Origin: Nitrospira sp.
GTDB taxonomy: Bacteria; Nitrospirota; Nitrospiria; Nitrospirales; Nitrospiraceae
Assembly: GCA_015904045.1 (NCBI GenBank)
Contig: JABMDG010000052.1
Coordinates: forward strand, 1 to 22,348
Direction: 5' to 3'
DNA length: 22,348 bases
The notes beneath the pieces are model-generated. The model was given only the letters and a program-made list of their open reading frames with translations. It had not been told where the DNA came from and ran no database searches. This document shows, piece by piece, positions 15,312 to 21,758 of this stretch. Positions within the stretch are counted from its first letter, which is position 1; every line of letters begins with the position of its first letter. The position numbers and the translations under genes are program-made.

Positions 15312-15725
15312 CTATTCTCCGATGACTTTTACCAAGACACGCTTGCGCCGGCGTCCGTCGAATTCGCCGTAGAAGATCTGTTCCCAGGGACCGAAATCCA
15401 GTCTGCCGTCGGTGATTGCAATGACGACTTCACGTCCCATCACTTGCCATTTCACATGCGCGTCCCCGTTATCCTCACCCGACTCGTTGTGCCGGTACCG
15501 GGCATCATGCGGGGCGAGACGTTCGAGGAAGTCATCATAATCGCGCAGCAGTCCTTGTTCATCATCGTTGATATACACACTAGCGGTAATGTGCATCGCG
15601 TTGACAAGCACCAGCCCCTCGCGCACGCCGCTCTTCCGTACAATGGTGTCGACCTGTGGCGTGATGTTGAGGTACGCCCGCCTGGTCTTCGTTTCAAACC
15701 ACAGTTCTTCTCGATAGGACTTCAT
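15312..15725 (-). CDS. YjbQ family protein (UPF0047, secondary thiamine-phosphate synthase type)
   Basis: The 137-residue protein matches YjbQ almost end to end. It has [13 protein letters not shown] (10-22), [18 protein letters not shown] (37-54), [12 protein letters not shown] (59-70), YRHN with [11 protein letters not shown] (77-97) and the C-terminal signature [19 protein letters not shown] (106-124). His 45, His 90 and Glu 121 belong to the conserved pocket. Family members are small trimeric proteins with weak thiamine-phosphate-synthase activity; their real role is unsettled. The ATG at 15725 gives the normal length; the ATG at 15764 in the same frame would add 13 residues with no family counterpart, and neither has a strong ribosome binding site. 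It is divergent from nrdJ (113 bases). The 141 bases downstream, before the 337-aa gene, show nothing clear. Confidence 0.93.
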   Translation of the reverse strand: MKSYREELWFETKTRRAYLNITPQVDTIVRKSGVREGLVLVNAMHITASVYINDDEQGLLRDYDDFLERLAPHDARYRHNESGEDNGDAHVKWQVMGREVVIAITDGRLDFGPWEQIFYGEFDGRRRKRVLVKVIGE

Positions 15726-15823
15726 ACAGAATCCGCGCGGGCTGAATTGTGCCCACCGGATCATGAAAGATTCAAGAGGAAGTTGCTTCTTTCAATAGGC
15801 GTGGAACCAGACCGGGAAGAGGC

Positions 15824-15829
15824 TATAAT
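15824..15829 (+). promoter_or_regulatory. Consensus -10 box (TATAAT) just upstream of nrdJ
   Basis: A perfect TATAAT ends ten bases before the nrdJ ATG (15839). The -35 window (15801-15806, GTGGAA) is poor. If used, transcription would start within about 0-3 bases of the ATG, giving a leaderless message, which fits the lack of a well-placed Shine-Dalgarno there. Confidence 0.4.
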
Positions 15830-15838
15830 GATTCCGGC

Positions 15839-17587
15839 ATGCGGACAACTCCTCGGCTACCTCCTCCTCGATTGTCGCCCAATGCGCTGACGGTCCTGCG
15901 CCAGCGCTACCTCGCTAAGAATGAGCGTGGCACCATCATTGAATCGCCGACCGAGCTGTTCTGGCGAGTGGCCGACGATATCGCATCGGCCGAACATCAC
16001 TATCCCACGGTGGGGCGCCGGCAAGGTATGGCTCGCCGATTTTACGAGCTGATGGCCTCCTTGGTATTCCTGCCGAATTCGCCGACACTCATGAACGCGG
16101 GACGGTCCCTCCAGCAGCTGTCCGCCTGCTTTGTCCTGCCGGTAGAAGACTCGTTGGACTCCATCTTCGATGCCGTGAAGAATCAAGCGCTCATCCATCA
16201 ATCGGGCGGGGGCACGGGATTCTCATTCAGCCACCTCCGTCCGCAAGCTGACCGAGTCGCGACGACCAACGGAGTGGCATCCGGTCCTGTGTCCTTCATG
16301 CGCATCTTCAACATGTCCACCGACGTCATCAAGCAAGGAGGCACGCGGCGCGGCGCGAACATGGGCATTTTGAGAGTCGATCACCCGGACATTCTCGACT
16401 TCATCGCGCTGAAGCGACAGCCGAACGAAATGACGAATTTTAATCTCTCCGTCGGCATCACAGACCGGTTCATGCATGCGGTCAAACACAACCGATCGTA
16501 CGCACTGATCAATCCACGCACCGGCAAATCCACCGCGCGCCTTCCGGCCACACAGGTCTTCGACCGCCTGGTCGACGCCGCCTGGCACTGCGGCGAACCG
16601 GGTGTTGTGTTTCTCGATACCATCAATCGGGCGAATCCCACGCCCCGCTTGGGCACCATCGACGCCACTAACCCCTGCGGCGAACAGCCGCTCCTCCCCT
16701 ATGAATCCTGCACGCTCGGCTCCATCAACGTGGCCCGATGCCTCACCGAGCAAGGCGGCGTGCGCGCCATCGACTATGATCGGCTGGCAGCCATCATTCC
16801 CCTCGCTGTCCGCTTTCTCGACAACGTGCTCGACCGAACCAGGTTTCCCTTTCCACACATCGAGACCCAGACCAAATTGACGAGGAAGATCGGCCTGGGG
16901 ATCATGGGATTCGCCGATCTGTTGATTCAACTGGGTATTCCCTACGACACGGACGAGGCATTGCAAATCGCCGACCGGTTGATGGCCTTCATCAGATCCC
17001 ATGCGCACCAGGCATCGCATCGGCTCGCCCAAGAGCGGGGAGTCTTCCCCGCCTACAAAGGGAGCCGCCTGCAAGCCAACGGACTTCGGCGCCGCAATGC
17101 CACCGTGACCACCATTGCGCCGACCGGAACCATCAGCATCCTGGCCGATTGTTCCGCCGGCATCGAGCCGCTCTACGGTATCAGCGTCGTCCGCACGATC
17201 ATGGAAGACATCCGATTGGAAAGTCTGCACCCCGAATTTGCCGTACAGGCTCGCGCCAAAGGATTACCGCTGAATGATTTGCGCCGGGAGATCGGCCTGC
17301 GAGAATCGATTCAGCACCTGACCCAAATTCCTCACGACCTGCGCCGACTCTTTGTCACCGCCCACGACATCGCACCGGCTCACCATGTCCGGATGCAAGC
17401 GGTCTTCCAACGGCACAGCGACAGCGGTGTGTCAAAGACCATCAATCTCCCCCAGAGCGCCACGCCAAAAGACGTGGCCTCTGCCTTCTTCCTCGCGCAT
17501 GAGCTCGGCTGCAAGGGCCTGACCGTCTACCGATCGGGGAGCCGTGAGCATCAAGTGTTAGCCTGCTCCCATGTGCAGTCGTGCTGA
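15839..17587 (+). CDS. nrdJ: Adenosylcobalamin-dependent (class II) ribonucleotide reductase, compact form
   Basis: The 582-residue enzyme reduces ribonucleotides to deoxyribonucleotides using a cobalamin-generated thiyl radical. NSPTLMNAG (80-88) and LSACFVLPVEDS (94-105) contain C97, one of the redox pair; NPCGEQPLLPYESCTLGSINV (278-298) gives the catalytic N278, radical C280 and E282, and the partner C291. APTGTISILADCSAGIEP, in the last third, is the phosphate-binding region. C576 and C582 at the very end are the likely shuttle cysteines. There is no N-terminal ATP-cone and no long C-terminal zinc-binding tail, so this is a short NrdJ, perhaps without the usual ATP/dATP activity control (inference). 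No nrdB-like partner and no cobalamin riboswitch lie nearby. No strong ribosome binding site precedes the ATG. Confidence 0.93.
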   Translation: MRTTPRLPPPRLSPNALTVLRQRYLAKNERGTIIESPTELFWRVADDIASAEHHYPTVGRRQGMARRFYELMASLVFLPNSPTLMNAGRSLQQLSACFVLPVEDSLDSIFDAVKNQALIHQSGGGTGFSFSHLRPQADRVATTNGVASGPVSFMRIFNMSTDVIKQGGTRRGANMGILRVDHPDILDFIALKRQPNEMTNFNLSVGITDRFMHAVKHNRSYALINPRTGKSTARLPATQVFDRLVDAAWHCGEPGVVFLDTINRANPTPRLGTIDATNPCGEQPLLPYESCTLGSINVARCLTEQGGVRAIDYDRLAAIIPLAVRFLDNVLDRTRFPFPHIETQTKLTRKIGLGIMGFADLLIQLGIPYDTDEALQIADRLMAFIRSHAHQASHRLAQERGVFPAYKGSRLQANGLRRRNATVTTIAPTGTISILADCSAGIEPLYGISVVRTIMEDIRLESLHPEFAVQARAKGLPLNDLRREIGLRESIQHLTQIPHDLRRLFVTAHDIAPAHHVRMQAVFQRHSDSGVSKTINLPQSATPKDVASAFFLAHELGCKGLTVYRSGSREHQVLACSHVQSC

Positions 17588-17640
17588 ACCCTTACTTCCC
17601 CGCCGCGTCGTAATCCGTTCCGCCAAAAATCCCCATAAAA

Positions 17641-17696
17641 TTGACACCTCTCCTGGTTGGTGATAAGTATTTTCCCAGTTTCAATCATTGGGAAAA
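17641..17696 (+). promoter_or_regulatory. Putative promoter plus inverted-repeat leader of the SH3-like gene
   Basis: A perfect -35 hexamer TTGACA (17641-17646) is followed 15 bases later by GATAAG (17662-17667), a weak -10 at short spacing. Just downstream, TTTTCCCA (17670-17677) and TGGGAAAA (17689-17696) form a perfect 8-bp inverted repeat with an 11-base spacer. It lies between the promoter and the ribosome binding site (17707-17714), where an operator or leader hairpin could control expression. Confidence 0.4.
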
Positions 17697-17718
17697 GGTT
17701 GTCACAGGGAGGTGCCTG

Positions 17719-18495
17719 ATGTCCGCTACCGTTGGAGACCCGTCGCTTGCCGGCAGCCCTCTGGCCTGGAGTCTCCTTTTCGCCCGCCAGCCGGAACCGG
17801 ATTTGGAATTTACAGAGGAAGAGTTGGAACAAACGACAAACATACGTTCGTCACCTCCCATGAAGTCTCCCAAGAAATCGGGTGGCCGCTCCCTCCTCTG
17901 GATTCTCCTGGTGGTGCTGATCGGGGGCGGAGCCTATGTCGCCATGGAACCAGAATTGGTCACGGATCTCGTGGGGCCGCTCCTCGGTGAATCGTCGGAG
18001 CCCCCGGGGCAGGTCGCGGTACAACCGCTGACGCGCAAGCCGCCAGCACCGAGCGCACCGCCCGGTCAGCCTGCACCGGTAGCCGCTGCACCGCAATCTC
18101 AGGCCCCACAAGCCGCCGCACCGGCTCCAGAACAATCAGCCAGCACACCCACAGCTGCTGCCCCGGCCCCAACGACCCCAGCACCCCCGCCGGCACCAGC
18201 GGCAACTGCCCAGGCGACTTCAATCGAAACTGCCTCGCCCTCCTCGGCCTCGCCGGCTCCGTTGTTCGGCGAAGGACAGCGGGTCACCGTGTTGCCAAAC
18301 CCGGCCGCTCCGCGCGAGAAAGTGGCGCTCAAACAGGATGCCGCAGGCACGAAGCCGGGACCGGCCATTCCACCGGGAACCGCCTTCACGATTCTCGACG
18401 GCGATTTGCAAGACAGCGGGTGGGTCTACTACGTTCGCAGCGATTACGGCACCAAGGGGTGGCTGGAAGAAAAACAGTTGCGGCTGAAGCCCTGA
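17719..18495 (+). CDS. Single-pass membrane protein with Pro/Ala-rich spacer and SH3-like C-terminal domain
   Basis: The 258-residue protein has an acidic cytoplasmic start (1-55, with LEFTEEELEQ at 29-38) and a basic patch KSPKKSGGR. One membrane helix follows (about 58-76, LLWILLVVLIGGGAYVA), then about 90 residues of Pro/Ala/Gln/Ser low complexity (95-182). The C-terminal beta-rich domain (183-258) has an SH3-like pattern: GQRVTVLPNP, PPGTAFTILDGD, SGWVYYVRSDYGTKGWLEEKQLRL. This is the layout of envelope proteins that reach through the periplasm, with the SH3-like end perhaps binding peptidoglycan. GGGAGGTG (17707-17714) five bases before the ATG at 17719 decides the start; an open frame further upstream lacks such a site and covers the promoter region. 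The specific role is unknown. Confidence 0.8.
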   Translation: MSATVGDPSLAGSPLAWSLLFARQPEPDLEFTEEELEQTTNIRSSPPMKSPKKSGGRSLLWILLVVLIGGGAYVAMEPELVTDLVGPLLGESSEPPGQVAVQPLTRKPPAPSAPPGQPAPVAAAPQSQAPQAAAPAPEQSASTPTAAAPAPTTPAPPPAPAATAQATSIETASPSSASPAPLFGEGQRVTVLPNPAAPREKVALKQDAAGTKPGPAIPPGTAFTILDGDLQDSGWVYYVRSDYGTKGWLEEKQLRLKP

Positions 18496-18529
18496 TCGAT
18501 TCGTCGGCGATCTGTCGGATTTTTGAATG

Positions 18530-18569
18530 CAGAGGGCGGCGGCACATACTAATGTGCCGCCGCCCTCTG
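18530..18569. repeat. 18-bp perfect inverted repeat (hairpin), possible terminator or operator
   Basis: The arms 18530-18547 (CAGAGGGCGGCGGCACAT) and 18552-18569 are perfect reverse complements, separated by the four-base loop ACTA. The stem is very GC-rich and starts 35 bases after the SH3-like gene. No T-run follows on either strand, so it is not a textbook intrinsic terminator; its right arm covers the -35 zone of the next promoter. Confidence 0.8.
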
Positions 18570-18578
18570 TGCTATACT
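18570..18578 (+). promoter_or_regulatory. Extended -10 promoter for HAD-hpnD-hpnE operon
   Basis: TGC followed by TATACT (hexamer 18573-18578; five of six consensus bases) immediately follows the 18-bp inverted repeat. The -35 position (18550-18555) falls in the repeat and is a poor match, which an extended -10 can tolerate. The start would be near 18585, about 50 bases before the HAD gene. Confidence 0.45.
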
Positions 18579-18633
18579 GCCGCTCCAGTCCACCCCCTTT
18601 CTCGAACTCACGTGAGGAGAAAACTCCGCATCC

Positions 18634-19317
18634 ATGCGCGCCGTGATTTTCGATTTCGATGGAGTCATTGCCGATACTGAACCGGTGCACTTCGAAGGCC
18701 TGCGCCAGACACTGGCCAGTATCGACATTACGCTGACCGAAGCGGACTACTATGCCACCTACCTAGGCTTCGATGACCGTGGCTGTATCCTGGAAGCCCT
18801 TCGAGTCAACCAGCGCCCGATCACCGAATCGATCGTGCAGGACCTCATGCGAACGAAGGCCACGGCCTACCTGACTGCGATCCGAGATCGCCTCGTCATT
18901 TTCCCCGGTGTCAGAGAATTCGTGGAAGAAGCCGCGGCGGCCTATCCGATCGCCATCGCCTCCGGCGCTCTCCGACCTGAGATCGAACTGATTCTGGAAC
19001 AAGCGGGCCTCCGAAAATCATTCCGCCATATCACGAGTGCGGAAGATGTGACCAGGAGCAAGCCGGACCCTCAGCCGTTCTTGCATGCCTTAGCCGGCCT
19101 AAATCGGCAACTGGGCCACTCCGCACTGACAGCAGAGGCCTGTTTGGTCATCGAGGATTCGCTGCCCGGGATTAGGGCCGCCAAGGCAGCCGGGATGAAG
19201 GTGCTGGCAGTGACCAACACCCACACAGTACAAGACCTGCACGAAGCGGACGCCATCAGCACGAGCTTGTGCGAGACACGGCTCACCGAACTGCGAGGCC
19301 GGCTCTGGCCATCATGA
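18634..19317 (+). CDS. HAD-superfamily hydrolase (beta-phosphoglucomutase/phosphatase-like)
   Basis: The 227-residue protein begins with the HAD motif I FDFDGVIADTEP (6-17), with nucleophile D7 and acid/base D9. Motif II is IASGAL (108-113) with S110, motif III is SKPDPQPF (142-149) with K143, and motif IV is VIEDSLPGIRAAKAAGM (172-188) with E174/D175. A helical C1 cap lies between residues 15 and 85. This is the subgroup containing beta-phosphoglucomutase, phosphoglycolate phosphatase and small sugar-phosphate phosphatases; the substrate cannot be told. GAGGAGAAA (18612-18620) stands upstream. Its stop overlaps the hpnD start (ATGA), so it belongs to the same operon, though no established step of squalene formation needs a HAD enzyme. 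Confidence 0.88.
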   Translation: MRAVIFDFDGVIADTEPVHFEGLRQTLASIDITLTEADYYATYLGFDDRGCILEALRVNQRPITESIVQDLMRTKATAYLTAIRDRLVIFPGVREFVEEAAAAYPIAIASGALRPEIELILEQAGLRKSFRHITSAEDVTRSKPDPQPFLHALAGLNRQLGHSALTAEACLVIEDSLPGIRAAKAAGMKVLAVTNTHTVQDLHEADAISTSLCETRLTELRGRLWPS

Positions 19318-20165
19318 CTGCCGCCGACGCCCAAGCTTATTGCACAGCCTACACGAAGCAGAGCGGCAGCAACTTTTACTACTCGTTCCTCTTCCTGTCC
19401 AAGGCCAAGCGCCAAGCGATGTACACCATCTATGCCTTTTGCAAGGCGGTGGACAGCGCAGTCGACGAACCACCGGCCGGCAGCAACCCCAAAGACGAGT
19501 TGCGGCGGTGGCGCAGAGAACTGGACGCCGTATACGGCGGCACCCCGACCCTTCCGATTACCGTGAGCCTCGCGCATCACGTCAAGGCCCTCTCCATCCC
19601 CAAAGCCTATTTCGAAGAGCTGGTGAAGGGTGTCGAGATGGACCTGTCCAATAACCGCTACGCCACGTTCGACGAATTGTCGCTCTATTGCTATCGGGTG
19701 GCGTCGGTCGTGGGCTTGATTTGTCTCCACATCTTCGGCACCACGTCGCCCCGCGCGCAGGACTATGCCGTGTCGCTGGGCATGGCGTTTCAATTAACGA
19801 ATATCCTGCGCGACGTCGGCGCCGACGCATCCGACAATCGCGTGTATCTTCCGCTCGAGGATCTGCGCAACTGCAACTACCCTGAAAAAGCTCTGTTGCA
19901 AAAAACCTATTCGCCTGAATTCAAGATGCTGATGCAGCAGCAGGCGGCACGAGCCCGCCAGTATTATGAGAAAGCGCGCGCCGCCTTAGCGGCATTGCCT
20001 CCGTCCGAACGCCGGGCTCTCATCGTCGCGGAAATCATGCGCGGCATCTACAGTCGAATCTTGGATAAGATTGAACGGTCCGGTTATCAGGTGTTTGGAC
20101 CGCGCATCAGTCTCTCCACAAGCCAACGGCTGGTCATCGCCTTGAGCATTTGGTTGCGTTCCTAG
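19314..20165 (+). CDS. hpnD: Presqualene diphosphate synthase (HpnD)
   Basis: The 283-residue protein is a trans-isoprenyl diphosphate synthase of the squalene/phytoene type, best matching HpnD, which joins two farnesyl diphosphates into presqualene diphosphate. SNFYYSFLFL (19-28) and MYTIYAFCKAVDSAVDE (36-52) hold the first Asp motif, D47 and D51. QLTNILRDVGADASDNRVYLP (160-180) holds the second, D167 and D171. HpnD proteins usually have Glu between them (DVGED); here it is Ala 170. The start is the ATG overlapping the HAD stop; the upstream residues in the same frame lie over the HAD gene. Its stop TAG is formed by a TA plus the first G of the inserted element that follows. Confidence 0.92.
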   Translation: MTAADAQAYCTAYTKQSGSNFYYSFLFLSKAKRQAMYTIYAFCKAVDSAVDEPPAGSNPKDELRRWRRELDAVYGGTPTLPITVSLAHHVKALSIPKAYFEELVKGVEMDLSNNRYATFDELSLYCYRVASVVGLICLHIFGTTSPRAQDYAVSLGMAFQLTNILRDVGADASDNRVYLPLEDLRNCNYPEKALLQKTYSPEFKMLMQQQAARARQYYEKARAALAALPPSERRALIVAEIMRGIYSRILDKIERSGYQVFGPRISLSTSQRLVIALSIWLRS

Positions 20166-20376
20166 CCCGCATTATCCATGAACGCTTCTACTGCAACCGC
20201 CGATACGCCGCTACGACCAGCTGGACCGCGAGCTTCGCGCGGCCAGCGGGCAGGCTCGCCCCTCGCGACCTCAACATACTGTTTCAAGTATGCCTCGGTC
20301 CCTCGGGGCTCCTCGTGCCCGTCTCGCCCGGCGTCTTGGCGGTTTCGTCACGAACCGTCATGAATAATGCGGGCTA
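20163..20376. mobile_element. MITE-like insertion: 210 bp with inverted ends, flanked by TA
   Basis: The left end TAGCCCGCATTATCCATGA (20163-20181) and right end TCATGAATAATGCGGGCTA (20358-20376) are inverted copies, 18 of 19 matching. The similarity continues without gaps to 46 bases from each element end (20165-20210 and 20329-20374), including AACCGCC and ACGCCG blocks at identical distances; I count 34 of 46 matches. Inside lies another hairpin, CATACT-GTTTCA-AGTATG (20275-20292). No transposase or other credible gene is present. TA on both sides suggests a TA target duplication, as in IS630/mariner-type transposition. Removing the element and one TA gives TCC-TAA-CCCTC-GTG, i.e. the hpnD stop and then the hpnE start. 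It is likely non-autonomous and moved in trans. It may be one of many genomic copies, which this window cannot show. Confidence 0.75.
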
Positions 20377-20382
20377 ACCCTC

Positions 20383-21702
20383 GTGACCACTCCGGTTGAA
20401 CAGACGGTTCTTGTCTTGGGCGCGGGTCTGACCGGGCTGGCGGTGGCTCATTTCCTCAATCGACAGGGGTATCGAGTTACCCTCCTCGATCATCCTGATT
20501 GGCAAGACAGCTACGGGATGAATCCAACCGACGCCGCCCCCGTTCTGTTCGGACGCCATCAGGCAACATGGCGCCTGCTCCGCTCAATCGAGAGCACCAT
20601 CCCTTCTCAACAGGACCGGACAGTTCCACTCGAGTTTCGTCTTCCCACGGGACGGATCGCCGCCTATCAGTCCACTCACCTTCCGGGCGCGCTGCAGTGG
20701 ATGACCAGCCTCTTCAGCTTCCATGGCCTGTCGTGGCACGACCGCTGGACACTGTTCTCGCATCTGGAACAGATCTGGGAGCAAGCAGAATCACTTCCGG
20801 CGGACCTGGACAACCGACTTGCCAACGAATGGCTGACGTCGATCGGCCAGAGCCAGGAGGCTCGTCAGTGTATCTGGAACCCGCTGATTCTATGGCTGAC
20901 CGGCAACGAGTTGGGAGGCCTGTCCGCCGCGATGTTCGTGCGGCAGCTGTCCACTCTGTTCTTGGGCCGGACAATGGACGCGCGGCTGACATTCCTGCAT
21001 GGGTTCGTCACGGACCGATTCCTCCGTCCCCTGAAAGAGGCGGTGCAACGACAGCACGCGCAGATTCTGACCAGCTCGCAGACACCTGAACTTCGGTTTG
21101 GACCGGACGGGGTCACCGGCGTCCGGCTTCACGATGGACCTGTGCTGCAGGCCCAATGGTATGTCACCGCCCTTTCCCACCGAACGCTGCTCCCTCTGCT
21201 ACCTGAACGCCTGTTGACGCGCTATGCCTATTTCGCACAAATCAGTGAACTGGAAACCCTGCCTCAAACGACCGTCCAGTTTGCACGGCGCTCAACGGCG
21301 GCGTCACCACGGCTACTATTGCTCGCGGACCGGCCGTTCCACTACCTCACCGTCGCCCCATGTGGAGCCGGTGAGATTCGCTATCGGCTTTCGGCCATCG
21401 GCAATTCTGCGCTCATGGAATTGGAAGATGAACAACTGACCAACCTCGGACGCGCCGAGCTTCGCCTGCTGGCTCCGGAAATCACCCAGGAGGAGATCCC
21501 CTCCGTGGAAATTGACCGGCGGAGCCACGCAGCGCTGTCACTCAAACCAGGCGCAGCCCTGCTCCGGCCCATCCAACAAAGCCCTGTGGGTAATCTCCTG
21601 ATCGCCGGTGCCTGGACCGACACCGGATGGCCCGTCAACGTCGAGAGTGCAATTGTCAGCGCGCAACGCTGCGCGGAAATCATCGCCCGGCGATCTACTT
21701 AA
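20383..21702 (+). CDS. hpnE: Hydroxysqualene dehydroxylase (HpnE), FAD-dependent
   Basis: The 439-residue flavoprotein of the amine-oxidase/phytoene-desaturase fold starts with the dinucleotide-binding motif VLVLGAGLTGLAVAHFL (9-25; G13, G15, G18). It ends with the FAD-contact signature AGAWTDTGWPVNVESAIVS (about 408-426). The WNPLILWLTGNELGGLSA region matches HpnE, which reduces hydroxysqualene to squalene, the substrate of squalene-hopene cyclase. It follows hpnD; the two were probably five bases apart before the element between them inserted. The start is GTG at 20383, with no convincing ribosome binding site, so translation may have relied on coupling to hpnD, which the insertion would weaken. 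No hpnC (the middle enzyme) is seen in the window. Confidence 0.88.
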   Translation: MTTPVEQTVLVLGAGLTGLAVAHFLNRQGYRVTLLDHPDWQDSYGMNPTDAAPVLFGRHQATWRLLRSIESTIPSQQDRTVPLEFRLPTGRIAAYQSTHLPGALQWMTSLFSFHGLSWHDRWTLFSHLEQIWEQAESLPADLDNRLANEWLTSIGQSQEARQCIWNPLILWLTGNELGGLSAAMFVRQLSTLFLGRTMDARLTFLHGFVTDRFLRPLKEAVQRQHAQILTSSQTPELRFGPDGVTGVRLHDGPVLQAQWYVTALSHRTLLPLLPERLLTRYAYFAQISELETLPQTTVQFARRSTAASPRLLLLADRPFHYLTVAPCGAGEIRYRLSAIGNSALMELEDEQLTNLGRAELRLLAPEITQEEIPSVEIDRRSHAALSLKPGAALLRPIQQSPVGNLLIAGAWTDTGWPVNVESAIVSAQRCAEIIARRST

Positions 21703-21737
21703 TCTCGATGAGATTTGGCTGGTACGAGTACCCTGCG

Positions 21738-21750
21738 CTCGGGGACCGAG
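21738..21750. terminator. Small hairpin between convergent hpnE and the secreted-protein gene
   Basis: CTCGG-GGA-CCGAG is a perfect 5-bp stem in the 56-base gap between two converging genes. A second short palindrome, GGTAC-GA-GTACC, lies just before it. No T-run follows on either strand, so termination is only suggested by position. Confidence 0.25.
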
Positions 21751-21758
21751 TCGAGTAG

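Noticed and set aside
15726..15838. Possible cobalamin riboswitch before nrdJ
   Set aside because: The gap is only 113 bases, shared with a divergent gene, and no B12-box-like sequence is visible.
15237..15890. 217-codon plus-strand frame opposite YjbQ
   Set aside because: The minus strand encodes an almost perfect YjbQ protein over the same bases; the plus frame also overlaps the nrdJ start and matches no family.
16223..17230. 335-codon minus-strand frame inside nrdJ
   Set aside because: Long only because of high GC content; nrdJ shows every catalytic motif on the plus strand across this span.
17997..18264. Pro/Ala-rich stretch as a DNA repeat
   Set aside because: Codon usage varies along it and it is in frame within one protein, so it is a low-complexity spacer rather than a nucleotide repeat array.
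20150..20377. 75-codon open frame running through the hpnD-hpnE gap, ending VMNNAG
   Set aside because: It lies inside the inverted-repeat element, has biased composition and no ribosome binding site. Its last codons are simply the right terminal repeat.
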